NCBI GenBank assembly: GCA_037179335.1
Contig: JAKZHN010000062.1
Span: forward strand, 23,263 to 87,262
Direction: 5' to 3'
Source: Cyclaneusma minus
Lineage: Eukaryota; Ascomycota; Leotiomycetes; Marthamycetales; Marthamycetaceae
DNA: 64,000 bases
Shown: positions 45,771 to 55,250 of the stretch, piece after piece
Position numbering within the stretch: the first letter of the stretch is position 1
How the letters are laid out: each line of letters begins with the position of its first letter
Position numbers and translations under genes: made by a program
The notes under the pieces: generated by a model
What the model was told of the DNA's origin: nothing
Databases searched by the model: none
The model's input: only the letters and a program-made list of their open reading frames with translations

Positions 45771-46087
45771 CGTGAACCTATTCAGGCCAGGCGCTCTGAC
45801 AAGACACATGGATCCGGCAGTATCGAGTTTGTCTCGTTGTTTCGTGGAGCGTCCCTAATCCGCTTCAACCAGCCTCGAGAATCATCAGTCGTCAAGCATC
45901 CCGAATCATCCTCAATTATCATCTCAGCTTTTTTGGTATTGAAGGCGGATGGTTGTTGGCGGATTTTCGACAACAAATCTGCAGGTTGTCAATACCTCGA
46001 TCCTTCCCGTTCCACGGTCTGAAGCTAACATTCTTATAGACTCTAATCAGTATCCGGAAAACGAAAGTCTTCTTTGCCTTATCATGC

Positions 46088-46131
46088 TATATATACAGCC
46101 CCGCCAAAGAGACTTTTTACATTCCTTCTTC
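46088..46131 (+). promoter_or_regulatory. TATA cassette copy 2
   Basis: TATATATACAGCCCC at 46088, T-run (GACTTTTTACATTCC) 26 nt downstream. The next ATG (46140) opens only six codons. Confidence 0.45.
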
Positions 46132-46183
46132 TGTCCGCATGGCCGACTCCGCGTTTTAGTGTGGATTGGTCGCCCACCAGTAG

Positions 46184-46460
46184 ATGCACCGCAAGACATC
46201 CAAGGCTCCGGTCTCACGTGCTGCCCTACGAGGCAAGCTGGGGCCCCGGTTCATAGGGCCATTCACCATTACCAAGCAACATGGACCGGTCTCATTTGCC
46301 CTGGACTTATCCCAGCTATACCTGGATAATGGAATGCACCATGTCTTTCATGCCAGCTTACTCTCTTATGATCAGAATGACCCATTCCCTGGTCAAGAGC
46401 CTGAACCACCACGACCCCTGCTGCTGGATGGGGAGGAACACTGGGAGGTGGAGTTACGGT
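46184..46460 (+). pseudogene. Ty3/Gypsy retrotransposon integrase C-terminal fragment
   Basis: An open stretch of about 90 codons reads KLGPRFIGPFTITKQHGPVSFALDLSQ ... HHVFHASLLSYDQND ... PRPLLLDGEEHWEVE. This is the pattern at the C terminus of Gypsy-type integrases (KLGPRYxGPFxI ... HPVFHVSLLKP ... PPPxxxDGEExYEVE). No reverse transcriptase, RNase H or LTR is present nearby, so it is an isolated fragment. After about 46460 the frame carries unrelated sequence. Confidence 0.65.
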
Positions 46461-46461
46461 C

Positions 46462-46900
46462 TCTCTTTTCCACGTGGACCCCGAGACAGGAGACATCGAT
46501 ATCTTCACAGCTACTGCGGACCGCGTCTTGCTCGCATGTGTCTTCCAGCAAAGCTTTGCCGCTCTTGCCAATGGTGAAAGCGCCCTTCACGCTCTCAGAG
46601 CGGCGCGTTTGGCAGCCGATTCATCAGCGCTGTCGACCGTCGAAATCATGCGCTTATGGTGTGTCTCCGGTCGAATCATGATCTGTCTTTCATACCCTGC
46701 GCGGGGCCCTCCAAGATCCTGTCCCAGATCTACTACTGCATCAACTATGCCACCAAGAACCATATGGGGGAGCTACACGAGGACAAGCCTCCTTCGGATA
46801 TTTTGGGGAGCGGTTTCGGTGGTAGGAATCAGGCCAAACAACAGGATGCAGCCGAGCTCTTCCGGTGGTTCGACACAGACCGCGTCCTACCCACCATAAT
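46462..46900 (+). pseudogene. Chimeric fragments: unknown domain, Helitron-like piece, USP-like piece
   Basis: Two further protein-like segments follow directly in other frames. First, 46474-46650 reads DPETGDIDIFTATADRVLLACVFQQSFAALANGESALHALRAARLAAD; I do not recognise it. Second, from ATG 46656, NHDLSFIPCAGPSKILSQIYYCINYATKN resembles the Helitron helicase-like N-terminal domain (NxDI ... YYITxYxTK), and RNQAKQQDAAELFRWF resembles the QQDAxEF box of ubiquitin-specific proteases. Three frames in 700 bp without introns suggests a fused, decayed mosaic. The similarities are from memory and weak. Confidence 0.35.
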
Positions 46901-47006
46901 TGGTTTGGCGTCCTGTTCGATCTTCATCTCCATCGTCCCTGTCACGCTCAATCCTCCCCATACTTGCTCCTAATCAGCCTCATCATATTATACACACTCG
47001 TCACGG

Positions 47007-47049
47007 TATATATACGACCCCGCTAACGAGAATTTTTTCCTTTTCGTCA
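47007..47049 (+). promoter_or_regulatory. TATA cassette copy 3
   Basis: GTCACGGTATATATACGACCC, then GAGAATTTTTTCCTTTTCG with the T-run 26 nt from the TATA start. The first ATG downstream (47059) opens a 48-codon frame, a spacing typical of a real start site and leader. Confidence 0.5.
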
Positions 47050-47058
47050 CTTCCATCC

Positions 47059-47205
47059 ATGTGTCCTGTTGAAAGCCATCCCGCTATGCATGGCAAATGG
47101 CACATGGAGGTCATGATGAAGATGCCGTGGGCACACGAGCAGCCGATCGCTACCGTCGAGGCGATGACCAACCCGGACGGTGTCAGCACCAGTGTGGACA
47201 GCTAG
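47059..47205 (+). CDS. Small ORF downstream of TATA cassette copy 3
   Basis: 48-aa frame beginning MCPVESHPAMHGKWHMEV and ending GVSTSVDS, Met-rich, with no signal peptide. The only support is its position: the ATG lies 52 nt after the TATA start and 26 nt after the T-run. Other cassettes also have short ATG frames (47860-47937, 25 aa; 49420-49521, 33 aa; 50532-50633, 33 aa), but the peptides are unrelated. Probably not a conserved gene. Confidence 0.2.
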   Translation: MCPVESHPAMHGKWHMEVMMKMPWAHEQPIATVEAMTNPDGVSTSVDS

Positions 47206-47804
47206 AGACTCCGACAGCTTCTGCACTGCTGCTCTGAATTCAGAGAAGAACTTCGTCGGGGTCTTCCTTCATTAGCAACATAGTGGCATTCTTGCCTTTG
47301 GTCCTGTGGTGTAATAGCCGACGCGTCCAGCGCTTCGGGTGTGGAGGCCGCAAAGAAACATTCGACCGGGGACAGTGACCAGGTACTGTCCGACGCTTCG
47401 GGATTCGGCTACGCCACTACCATCCCAAGTGTGGAACACGGATGTCTTCGGCGAGGAGGCCGTCAAGCAGCATCCCCAGTTCTGGACTACTAAGAGCGGG
47501 GGTGAGTATGCCTGGAGGAAGCTGTCGGGTGTGAGCACCTACTGCACTGACGTCGCCATTGCCGAACAAGAGAGTGGTGAGGACAATCCCTGCTTCTCCA
47601 TCTAGTTCCTCCGCAACATCGGGTTCCGCTATTTCCATTTAATTAGAGTGAAAAATCGAAATGTGTTTTTCGTGGTCTGGAAGCGGTGTAGTGCGTTGCG
47701 AGGACACGGCCAGCGATGCGTACGACGACATGGCAGAGATACACACCGTACTCTATGTTGTCCCCTGCTGCTCACCAATCATGGTTCCTTGTCGTCGGTC
47801 ATTC

Positions 47805-47850
47805 TATATATACGGCCATTCTATCGACGATTTTTCCCTTGATTTTCTTT
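47805..47850 (+). promoter_or_regulatory. TATA cassette copy 4
   Basis: TCATTCTATATATACGGCC at 47801, T-run GATTTTTCCCTTGATTTTC starting 26 nt from the TATA. An ATG at 47860 opens 25 codons. Confidence 0.45.
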
Positions 47851-47859
47851 GTTACAATT

Positions 47860-48655
47860 ATGCTGTCTGGGACTACGACGAGTCCACGTGGGAAGGGCTC
47901 GTTGTGTTTACTGGTGCTCTGGTGCAAAGGCGAGTGAAGATCGGGATGCCGACAAATGGTGTGCATGGTGTCTGATCAAAATGCCGTCTTGGATGACCTT
48001 ATCCAGGAAGCCTCTGGCGCAACCTAGGAGTCTCCCTTCAAACTCAAGGCCTTTCTGCGCACCGCCCACTTTGTTGTTGACGATGAGACCAACAAGACGC
48101 GAGACGTGAGCGCGCGTGACAAGTGAACTAATCTTTGGGTCGTATTCTTGCACGAATCCCCCCAGGCACACCGTATCGGAATGGGTCAGCTTAAGCCGCT
48201 GATTGCTATGCCTTCTCTAGCTGACCAAGAAGCGCGGTAATACTTTCTGTCAGCCGATGAGTACAAGGTGACTCATGCCTACTCGCAAGCATACGAATTG
48301 GAAGGGCACAGACGAACTCACGGAGACCTTCATGGCTCCCTCAGCAGGCTACTCACTCCATCAAGGTCGTGGAGCCTCTTGTTAACATTCCTCGTGGACC
48401 AGGAGTGGTTGAGCATGCCGCCGCCAAGGCATACCTCAACGAGCGGGCCAGCAGGGATAACCAGGGCTTCGGGACTGCCTGGGACCTCCCAGGACACGGC
48501 TTTGAGCTATCAATGTGTTCGCCACCTGCCCCGCTGCCGCCCAGGCGGGACAAGAATTGGGTTAATGTCAACACTGCGTTCGGCGGAGATATCGACCCAA
48601 TGGGTCATGGCAATGAAGGACATCAATTTGCCAAGTATGCGATCAATTGAGGCTC
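47860..48655 (+). pseudogene. Unidentified protein-like fragments
   Basis: Segments such as WDYDESTWEGLVVFTGALVQRRVKIGMPT (47870-47960), ADEYKVTHAYSQAYELEGHRRTHGDLHG (about 48253-48335) and VVEPLVNIPRGPGVVEHAAAKAYLNERASRDNQGFG (about 48365-48475) look like protein, but sit in different frames and lack starts or introns. I recognise no family. They are treated as decayed pieces of the mosaic. Confidence 0.25.
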
Positions 48656-48942
48656 GTTTCGGTTGAAGCCATTCGCACAATCGTCTATCGCTTCTCTTCG
48701 AACTCGAAACCAATCTCCTCTCCTGTGCGCCGCAAGCCTCTTGTCCAAGCCATGACGAACCGAAATCATATTCCCGCAATAAAAGACTCGTCTAACATGG
48801 AAGACAGCCAGCGTACCGCGATTCGCGATCTCACAAAATCACATCCGACCGAGCCCCCTGATTTTCATTCCGTACCTTCCTGATATCATCCTCTGCGACC
48901 TCGTCGCTGATTTCCGCTCCGCATCTCCTACGATTATGTCAC

Positions 48943-48992
48943 TATATATACGACAACCTTTTCGAAGATCTTTTTCCTTTTTCTGTTTCTTC
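48943..48992 (+). promoter_or_regulatory. TATA cassette copy 5
   Basis: TGTCACTATATATACGACA, then GAAGATCTTTTTCCTTTTTC with the T-run 28 nt from the TATA start. Confidence 0.5.
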
Positions 48993-49082
48993 TCGCCACG
49001 ACGCGAATATCCCGACGACGGCAGCGTGAGATACGCCAAAACCACGTACCAGAGCGTCGCCGCGAACTGGCGAGCGCCACCA

Positions 49083-49370
49083 ATGGGGTCGGCGGTTCAG
49101 CGAGCGACCGGCGGGGCAAACCCGGAGGAAACGAAAGCCACATGGGACGCTTCTGTGGATTGTTCCAATGGACGGCTTGCGTCTTTGTGGAACTTGTGCG
49201 AGAGAACGATCTGGTTTCAACATCAACCCCTCCTGGCTCGCGCTACATGCTATATCTCTGCATATTTACAGCTCATTTACAGTGTCAAACCGCTGCGTAA
49301 ACTGTGCCGAACCACCAATCCTCCCAGGTTCCGGCACCGTCTGCGGGTTTCGACCTTGCTTTCTGTCACT
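49083..49370 (+). pseudogene. USP Cys-box-like fragment, copy A
   Basis: The frame from ATG 49083 reads MGSAVQRATGGANPEETKATWDASVDCSNGRL ... LLARATCYISAYLQLIYS. The part at 49242-49280 matches copy B at 50247-50285 in 11 of 13 residues, with seven synonymous codon changes, so it was under protein-level selection. TCYxSAxLQLI resembles the catalytic Cys box of ubiquitin-specific proteases (NTCYxNSxLQ), but the usual Gly-Asn before Thr-Cys is absent. The frame then runs through TATA cassette 6 without a stop, so it is not an intact gene. Confidence 0.4.
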
Positions 49371-49413
49371 ATATATATACGACACTTCGATTACAAGGAT
49401 TTTTTTCTTTTTG
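49370..49413 (+). promoter_or_regulatory. TATA cassette copy 6
   Basis: TGTCACTATATATATACGACA, then AAGGATTTTTTTCTTTTTGC with the T-run about 31 nt from the TATA start. ATG at 49420 opens 33 codons. Confidence 0.5.
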
Positions 49414-49899
49414 CTGCTCATGTTGTCCACCTGTCGGAGTTCGAGAGCAGTGTGGATTGCGTGCTTCCCCGAGATACCCGAGGAAGATGAGGGCAATATC
49501 CTGGACTCTGGCAACCAATAGGTTCGAGAGAGGGGGGACATCGTCAGGGAGAAGAGGGGTTTGCTGGGCGAGGGGACCGCAAGGCCAGCGAAATTTCTGT
49601 TCTCGCTATTGTAGGGGCTTCGGTTGCGGAAATCAACAAACAACGGGCCTATACGAAATCAATTGCGAAGCTGAGGGGTCGCTATCTTCCCGATGTGGTT
49701 GTCCAGTTCGAGGAATTGCACCGCCGAGTTGCCGTTCGGTGACCACACGCTGACCTTTCGTTTCTCGCTCGACACTTCAGTGTTTGCCACACCGCGGCCT
49801 CTGAGCACGGTGTTCGGTCTTGCAACCTGGCGCACGACGATGGATGAAGACTCTTGTGTGGCTCATGTACCATTGCAAGCGCAGCGATATTGGCTGCGG

Positions 49900-50340
49900 T
49901 AGATCTTGCAGCTGCAAACTATGGAGATCTTGAGGACGATTCGGAGGCTGACGAAGAAGCGGGAGAGACGGGCGAAGACACGGATTCAGACGACGTGCCA
50001 TTCCTTATGAAGTGGGAAAACACCGCCAATTCCGTCGCCAAGGACGCCGGGGATGAGGTCGGTTCGGACGATGAACCCACACCGAGTGTGAAGCCAAAGG
50101 AAACCGCAACTTCAGCCGCCAAGCCGTTCAAAGCATACCCCTCTACACTGCATAAACAACTATTTCACACCAGTACTCTGAATCTTGCCATCACCGGTCC
50201 TCTTATTGTCGGGAACCAGGAATTCCGAAGTCTTGGCCGCGAGAGTGCTACCTGCTACTTATCTGCGTACCTGCAGTTGATACATAACACTCCGGCACTG
50301 TCCTCTGCTGCTGAATCAATTCATCGCTCTCACTCACGCT
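49900..50340 (+). pseudogene. USP Cys-box-like fragment, copy B, with acidic leader
   Basis: Open frame with an acidic disordered stretch (DLEDDSEADEEAGETGEDTDSDD) followed by LIVGNQEFRSLGRESATCYLSAYLQLIHNTPALSSAAES. The layout and the FRSLGRExxTCYLSAYLQL pattern resemble a USP catalytic N terminus (xxNLGNTCYLNSxLQxLxxxPxL). The frame start is TTG, so the true beginning is not visible, and no His box follows. The frame reads into TATA cassette 7. Confidence 0.4.
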
Positions 50341-50357
50341 TCCCAAACTCCACACCA

Positions 50358-50400
50358 TATATATATACGACCTATCCAACTCAAGATTTTTCCTTTGCCC
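50358..50400 (+). promoter_or_regulatory. TATA cassette copy 7
   Basis: ACACCATATATATATACGACC, then CAAGATTTTTCCTTTGCCC with the T-run 29 nt from the TATA start. Confidence 0.5.
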
Positions 50401-50531
50401 TCCCTTTTGTCAACATTGGCAACCATTCTCGTCCGGAATCCAGCGAGCTTATTCGTCTCAACTCCGACAATTCTTTTTCCGCATTTGCCCACCCTCGAAC
50501 ATTTGCTGTTTGCTTCGGCATTAGCACGATA

Positions 50532-50910
50532 ATGGGACCCCGATGCAGTTCTACGGAGATTGAGAAGCGCAAACGCATTCCGACCCCGGACGATGACCGT
50601 GGGCACCGAAGCAGTGGAAGGACCATTATGTGAACCAATTGATCTCGGATGCTGGTATGTGCAAAGCTTTTTGGTCCACTATGCGCCTTATGCTAACTTT
50701 TCTCCTGCAGCTTCTGCCCCGATTCTGGACGCGACGTTTCCCTTCAGTGTGGCCACGGACTCGACGAGGGATATTCTGCGCGATGAATGCTCCAAGGGAG
50801 CTCCGTGGACATGGAAAACGCGACCGCAGTTCAATCGTCCGGTACAGAGATCCATCGCCATCTCCAGATTCCGCGAAACACTCTTTCCGATGAACGACGC
50901 TCCCAGTTGA
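50532..50910 (+). pseudogene. Gene remnant with a well-formed intron
   Basis: A 56-nt intron at 50655-50710 has a GTATGT donor, GCTAAC branch and CTGCAG acceptor. Splicing joins KQWKDHYVNQLISDA (frame before) to SAPILDATFPFSVATDSTRDILRDEC (frame after), ending at 50910. Upstream that frame has a stop at 50594-50596. The ATG frame at 50532 (starting MGPRCSSTEIEKRKRIPTPDDD) is out of register with it. So a real intron-bearing gene once lay here but its 5' part is disrupted. Family not recognised. Confidence 0.4.
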
Positions 50911-51053
50911 CTTCGACTATCAACACAAACGCCTTCGAGAACCTCCTCGCAAGAGACCTTCCAGCCGAACTATGTTGCAGCACTCGGGGGATTCACACCA
51001 GGCTCGACGACATACACTCAGGCCTGCCTCCTTCACTTTTCTTGTCACCAACC

Positions 51054-51150
51054 CAGGGCTGGCAATAGGTCGGGTCGGGTCGGGTCAAGGGTCCCACCCA
51101 ATCTATGGGTTTGGGTCGGGGGTTTAACCCGACCTTGACCTGCTTTTAGC
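51054..51150 (+). mobile_element. hAT-like transposon terminus at the isochore boundary
   Basis: CAGGGCTGGCAATAGGTCGGG begins at 51054, followed by GGTCGGGTCGGGTCAAGGG and an inverted GACCCGACC-type partner (TTAACCCGACCTTGACC) by 51140. CAGGGxTGGCAA plus GGTCGGG repeats is a common form of hAT terminal inverted repeat. The expected 8-bp target site would be CACCAACC (51046-51053). I could not find the other end, and no transposase is visible. Base composition switches to AT-rich within 100-200 bp after it. Confidence 0.4.
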
Positions 51151-51325
51151 GCCTATTTAATTGGGTTATATAGATTATATATAGATTAAATGGGCCGGAA
51201 TTTTAAAAAAATAATAATAGCTTTAAAAAATTATTTAAAAAATTATAGAAAATTCTAAAAATTCTAAAAATTCTAAATGGCCTAAATTATAATAATAGTA
51301 AATTAAAAATATTGATTAATTATTT

Positions 51326-51421
51326 GCCTTCGAGGCTCAATGGTAACTTTCGTTACTGCTATCCGGACAGGCCTGTGTAACGTCAATTGTGCAGGCCGTG
51401 AATTCGATTCCCGCAAAAGGC
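51326..51421 (+). repeat. tRNA-like, Pol III box-bearing element (tRNA pseudogene or SINE head)
   Basis: GCCTTCGAGGCTCAATGGTAA resembles a tRNA 5' half with box A (GAGGCTCAATGG). GAATTCGATTCC resembles box B, and the 3' AAAAGGC can pair with GCCTT. GGCCTG/CAGGCC forms a stem between them. The T stem and acceptor are imperfect, and the spacing is too long for a normal cloverleaf, so this is not a functional tRNA. It is an unusually GC-rich island within the AT-rich isochore. Confidence 0.4.
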
Positions 51422-54400
51422 CCCCGATTTTCGCTCGCCGGCGAATTTCCGAAGTAATTACCAGGCGCGTAAAGTATACAAATGGGATTTTGGGACTTTT
51501 AAGTTAAAAAGCCATAAAATTTTTAAATTCTTATAGAATTAAATCCCCTATAATTTCTAAATTTCCACAATAAGGATTTAAAAATTTGCATATTAGCATG
51601 CAAAAAACAAAACGCTAAAAACGCTTTAAATGACCATTAAAAAATTGCCGAAAAACCAATTTTCATTGGCTTAGAATACTATGCCCCTTTAAAAAAGCTC
51701 CTTTCAGCCAAAAATAAGCCAATTGTGTCACACGGGGCCGAGGAGGGCGCCCTGCGGGCACCCCACGAGGCACGTGCGCTAAAGGTGCGCAAAAGGTGAG
51801 CGTTATTTATTAAAAAAGCTAAGCAAGACTTTTAGCGCATAATATTTAGGCGCTGCTATTTTTATTTAAGAAAGGCAGCGGCTTTTTTTATAGCAAAGAA
51901 ATATATATAACGCACCCCTATTTACCAATCTATTTTTAATTATTGTAATAAATTGGCTATATTTTTAAAAAAGCTCCGGGCTTTAATAGGCATGAATTAA
52001 ATTAGCAAATAAAAATAGCTTGCAGCAGATAAATAATTTTGTAATTAATAAAGCCAATTTAATACAATAATACTATTATAGCACTTTTATTTTTTTACCA
52101 ATTAAAAACGCTAATACAAATTAAAATCTGCCATTATCTAATTCCAAAATAATCAACTGGACCTTTTTATTTTTCAATTCAACGCCAATGGCTTTTTGGC
52201 GTATTATAAGTATATTTTTTAATTTTCAAATCCTATTATCACGGCGCAAAATAGGGGTCGGGTAATAATAATATTGTTATGCAAAGGACGAAAAATATCC
52301 TCGCAGCTTTTTTTTTACAATTGGCTATATGCTTGGCGCCAGGGCATACAAGGGTTAAAAGGTGCGCACGTGCTATTTAAAAGATTTATACCGTAATATT
52401 ATTTTCCTTTTAAATTGCTATTTATTCTTAAATAGCGCCAAATCCATTTCAAAATTCCAACCAAAAAAAAATTAATAAAAAATTTATTTAAATTTAAATA
52501 CTTTAATTTAAATAATTTTATTCCGAGCCATTTGTAGAAAATTAAAATTTGTTTTCAAATGTCCCCTTTTTTAAATTACTAAGGCCAATAGCGCTTTAGC
52601 GGCCGCTAATATTTTGGATAGTCTTTTTTGGCCTTTTTTAAATAATAATAGCGCTTTGGAAATCAATTATTTTGGCTTAGAATTGGCTATTAAAATATCT
52701 TTGTTTTTTGGCCCATTTTTATACAAAGCCTGGAAACCCCGATTTATTGGGATTATTTTAATATTATTTTTAAATGTATTGTTTTATATTTTTAAAATTG
52801 TTTTAAATTATTAATTTAAAGCCTAATAAATCCATTTAATTTTGTATTTTAAGCCAATTCCATTTTCTTTCAATATTTAAAATATGATTAAATTTCCAGC
52901 GTTTTTTCAATTTTTCAATTTTATCGTTTTTTTAATACTCGTTTTTTAATATTTTTGTTTTCTATTTTATTAATTTTTTTTGGCCCAAAAAGCCTTTAAT
53001 TTTCAATTTTAGCCGCAGCAAATTATTATAAAATACCGAATAAATTTTTATAATAACTAAAAACCTAACCCTATAAATTCGGCTATAATTTTTTTAATTG
53101 GCTATAATCCAATTTATTTGTCGTTTTTCTTTTTTTATAAAGCAATTAATTTTTATATTTTTAGTATTGATATATACCAATTAACCTATTTTAAATTTTA
53201 AAGCCTTATTGCGGCTATTATTAATATTATTTTTATATTGTTTAATTGCTTATTAAACAAAAGTTTTTAGCTAAATTAAAATGCGCTTTATACAATTGGC
53301 TATTATATTTGCTTTAAAACACTATTATTTTTAAATTTGCTAAAAATTCGGGAAATAAAAATTAAAAAATTCAATGCCTATTTATAAATAATAGCTATAA
53401 TTCGCAAAAAAAAAAATTATATTCATTATTTTTAAAATTTAATTATTTAAAGCAAATTCGACTAGCAAAAGCCAATTTATTTAATTATTCTAGGCAAATA
53501 TTATAAAAAAGCATAAATACGGCTTTAAATGCGCATTTAATTTTTTAATTTAATTATTGGTCTAAAAAAATTAATTTAACTTTTAGTTTTTTAAATAAAT
53601 AAATTTAAAATCAAAAAATAAATTGAATTTCTTTATTAAACACAATATTATTTAATATACTAGAAAAGCAATAAATCTAATTAATAAAAGCGCTGGCTAA
53701 TTTATTCGCATTTAAGCCCATTATTAAAATAAAATATTTTATTTTAATAAACCGGTGGATAGGTATTATAATATTATAATATTTTTAATCATTTTATTTG
53801 CAAATTAAAATAATAATAATATAATTTATTAAAATATTTAATTACGCGCAAAATGAAATTGGCAAAAATTGCAAAAAGCCAGGAAATATTAAGTAAAAGG
53901 CTTTAATTTAATTGCAAAGCTTATAAGCCTTTATATATTTATTTATTTTTCTGGATATATTTGGCTATTAATAATATTATATAATATTGGCTATAATTGT
54001 TTTTAAATAGCCGGCAGAAATTAAAAAATATATGCAATAAATAATTTGGATTTTTAGCTTTTTTATATTTAATAAAATAAAAGTTTTATTATAATAGTAA
54101 ATTCAATTTTTTTTAATTTCAAAATCTACTATCTGAAAATGCATTAGTTTTTAATTTGTTTTTAGCCATTTATGATAATTTTTATTTTGCAAGCAAATTA
54201 GGATTTTTTAAGCAATTGCAAATACCATATACGCTTTATTAATTAATTTATTAACATTTTTATTAATATTTTTATTAATTTGTTTTTTAACTCAATTTAT
54301 TATCCAATCTATTTAATTAAAAAAATACATAATCGGCGTTTATTATATATATGTTTTATATTTATAATAAAAACCCTATTATTTGGACTTTACCCATTTT

Positions 54401-54934
54401 GTTTTGCAAAATTTATAAATTATATTATTAAGCCGTATTTAAATTGCTTTCGAAAAAAATTAATAAATTAATCGAAATAAATTAATTTTTTTTAATATAA
54501 TTTAAAAAGGCCGAAATGTATATTATTGCTTTAATTTTTAATACATTAGCATATTATTATAATAATGCAAGCAAATTTCCAAAAATCCGCATTATTATAA
54601 ATTTTAAATAATATTATTTAAATTTAAATATATTTTGTATATTTTGTTTTATTATTATATTTTCTATATTTTTATATATTTTTTAATTAAGCCTTTATTA
54701 ATTCGTATTTCCGCCCTATTAAAAAAAGCTTTTTTAAAATTAAATTAATTGCTTTAATTGCTTAATATGACATTATTTAAAAATCCAATAAATTTTATAA
54801 AAAATAGCAATTAATAGCTTGCCTAAAATAAATAGTCTGCGTTATTAATTTAATAGCGCTATTTTAAAAAATTTAATTTACTAATATACAATTTAGCTAT
54901 TTTATTAAAAAAAGTTTTTATTTTATTTTAAACA

Positions 54935-54998
54935 AAAGCAAAAAAAAGCAAAAAAAAACCCCAAAAAAAAAGAAAAAGAAAAGAAAAAACCAAAAAAA
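54935..54998 (+). repeat. A-rich low-complexity tract
   Basis: Runs of A broken by single C or G (AAAAGCAAAAAAAAGC, AAGAAAAAGAAAAG). Confidence 0.7.
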
Positions 54999-55186
54999 TA
55001 GCGTAAATAATAGAAAATTGGCTTTTAAAATGAATTTAATAATTTGCCTAGTCCCGCATTTTTTTAAAACCTAAAAAGCATTATAATAAATTCGCTAGCA
55101 TGGTTTTAGCGAATTAAATATACTAATTAATTGATTTTTACTAGCTATTATTAAATTATTGAATTTATTAATTAAATTATTAAAAA

Positions 55187-55189
<3 letters not shown>

Positions 55190-55250
<61 letters not shown>
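55190..55250 (+). repeat. (AAT)n microsatellite
   Basis: About 20 uninterrupted AAT units. Confidence 0.95.

Noticed and set aside
53721..53750. Perfect 30-bp palindrome in the AT-rich isochore
   Set aside because: In nearly pure A/T sequence of 13 kb such a palindrome is expected by chance at roughly the observed frequency.
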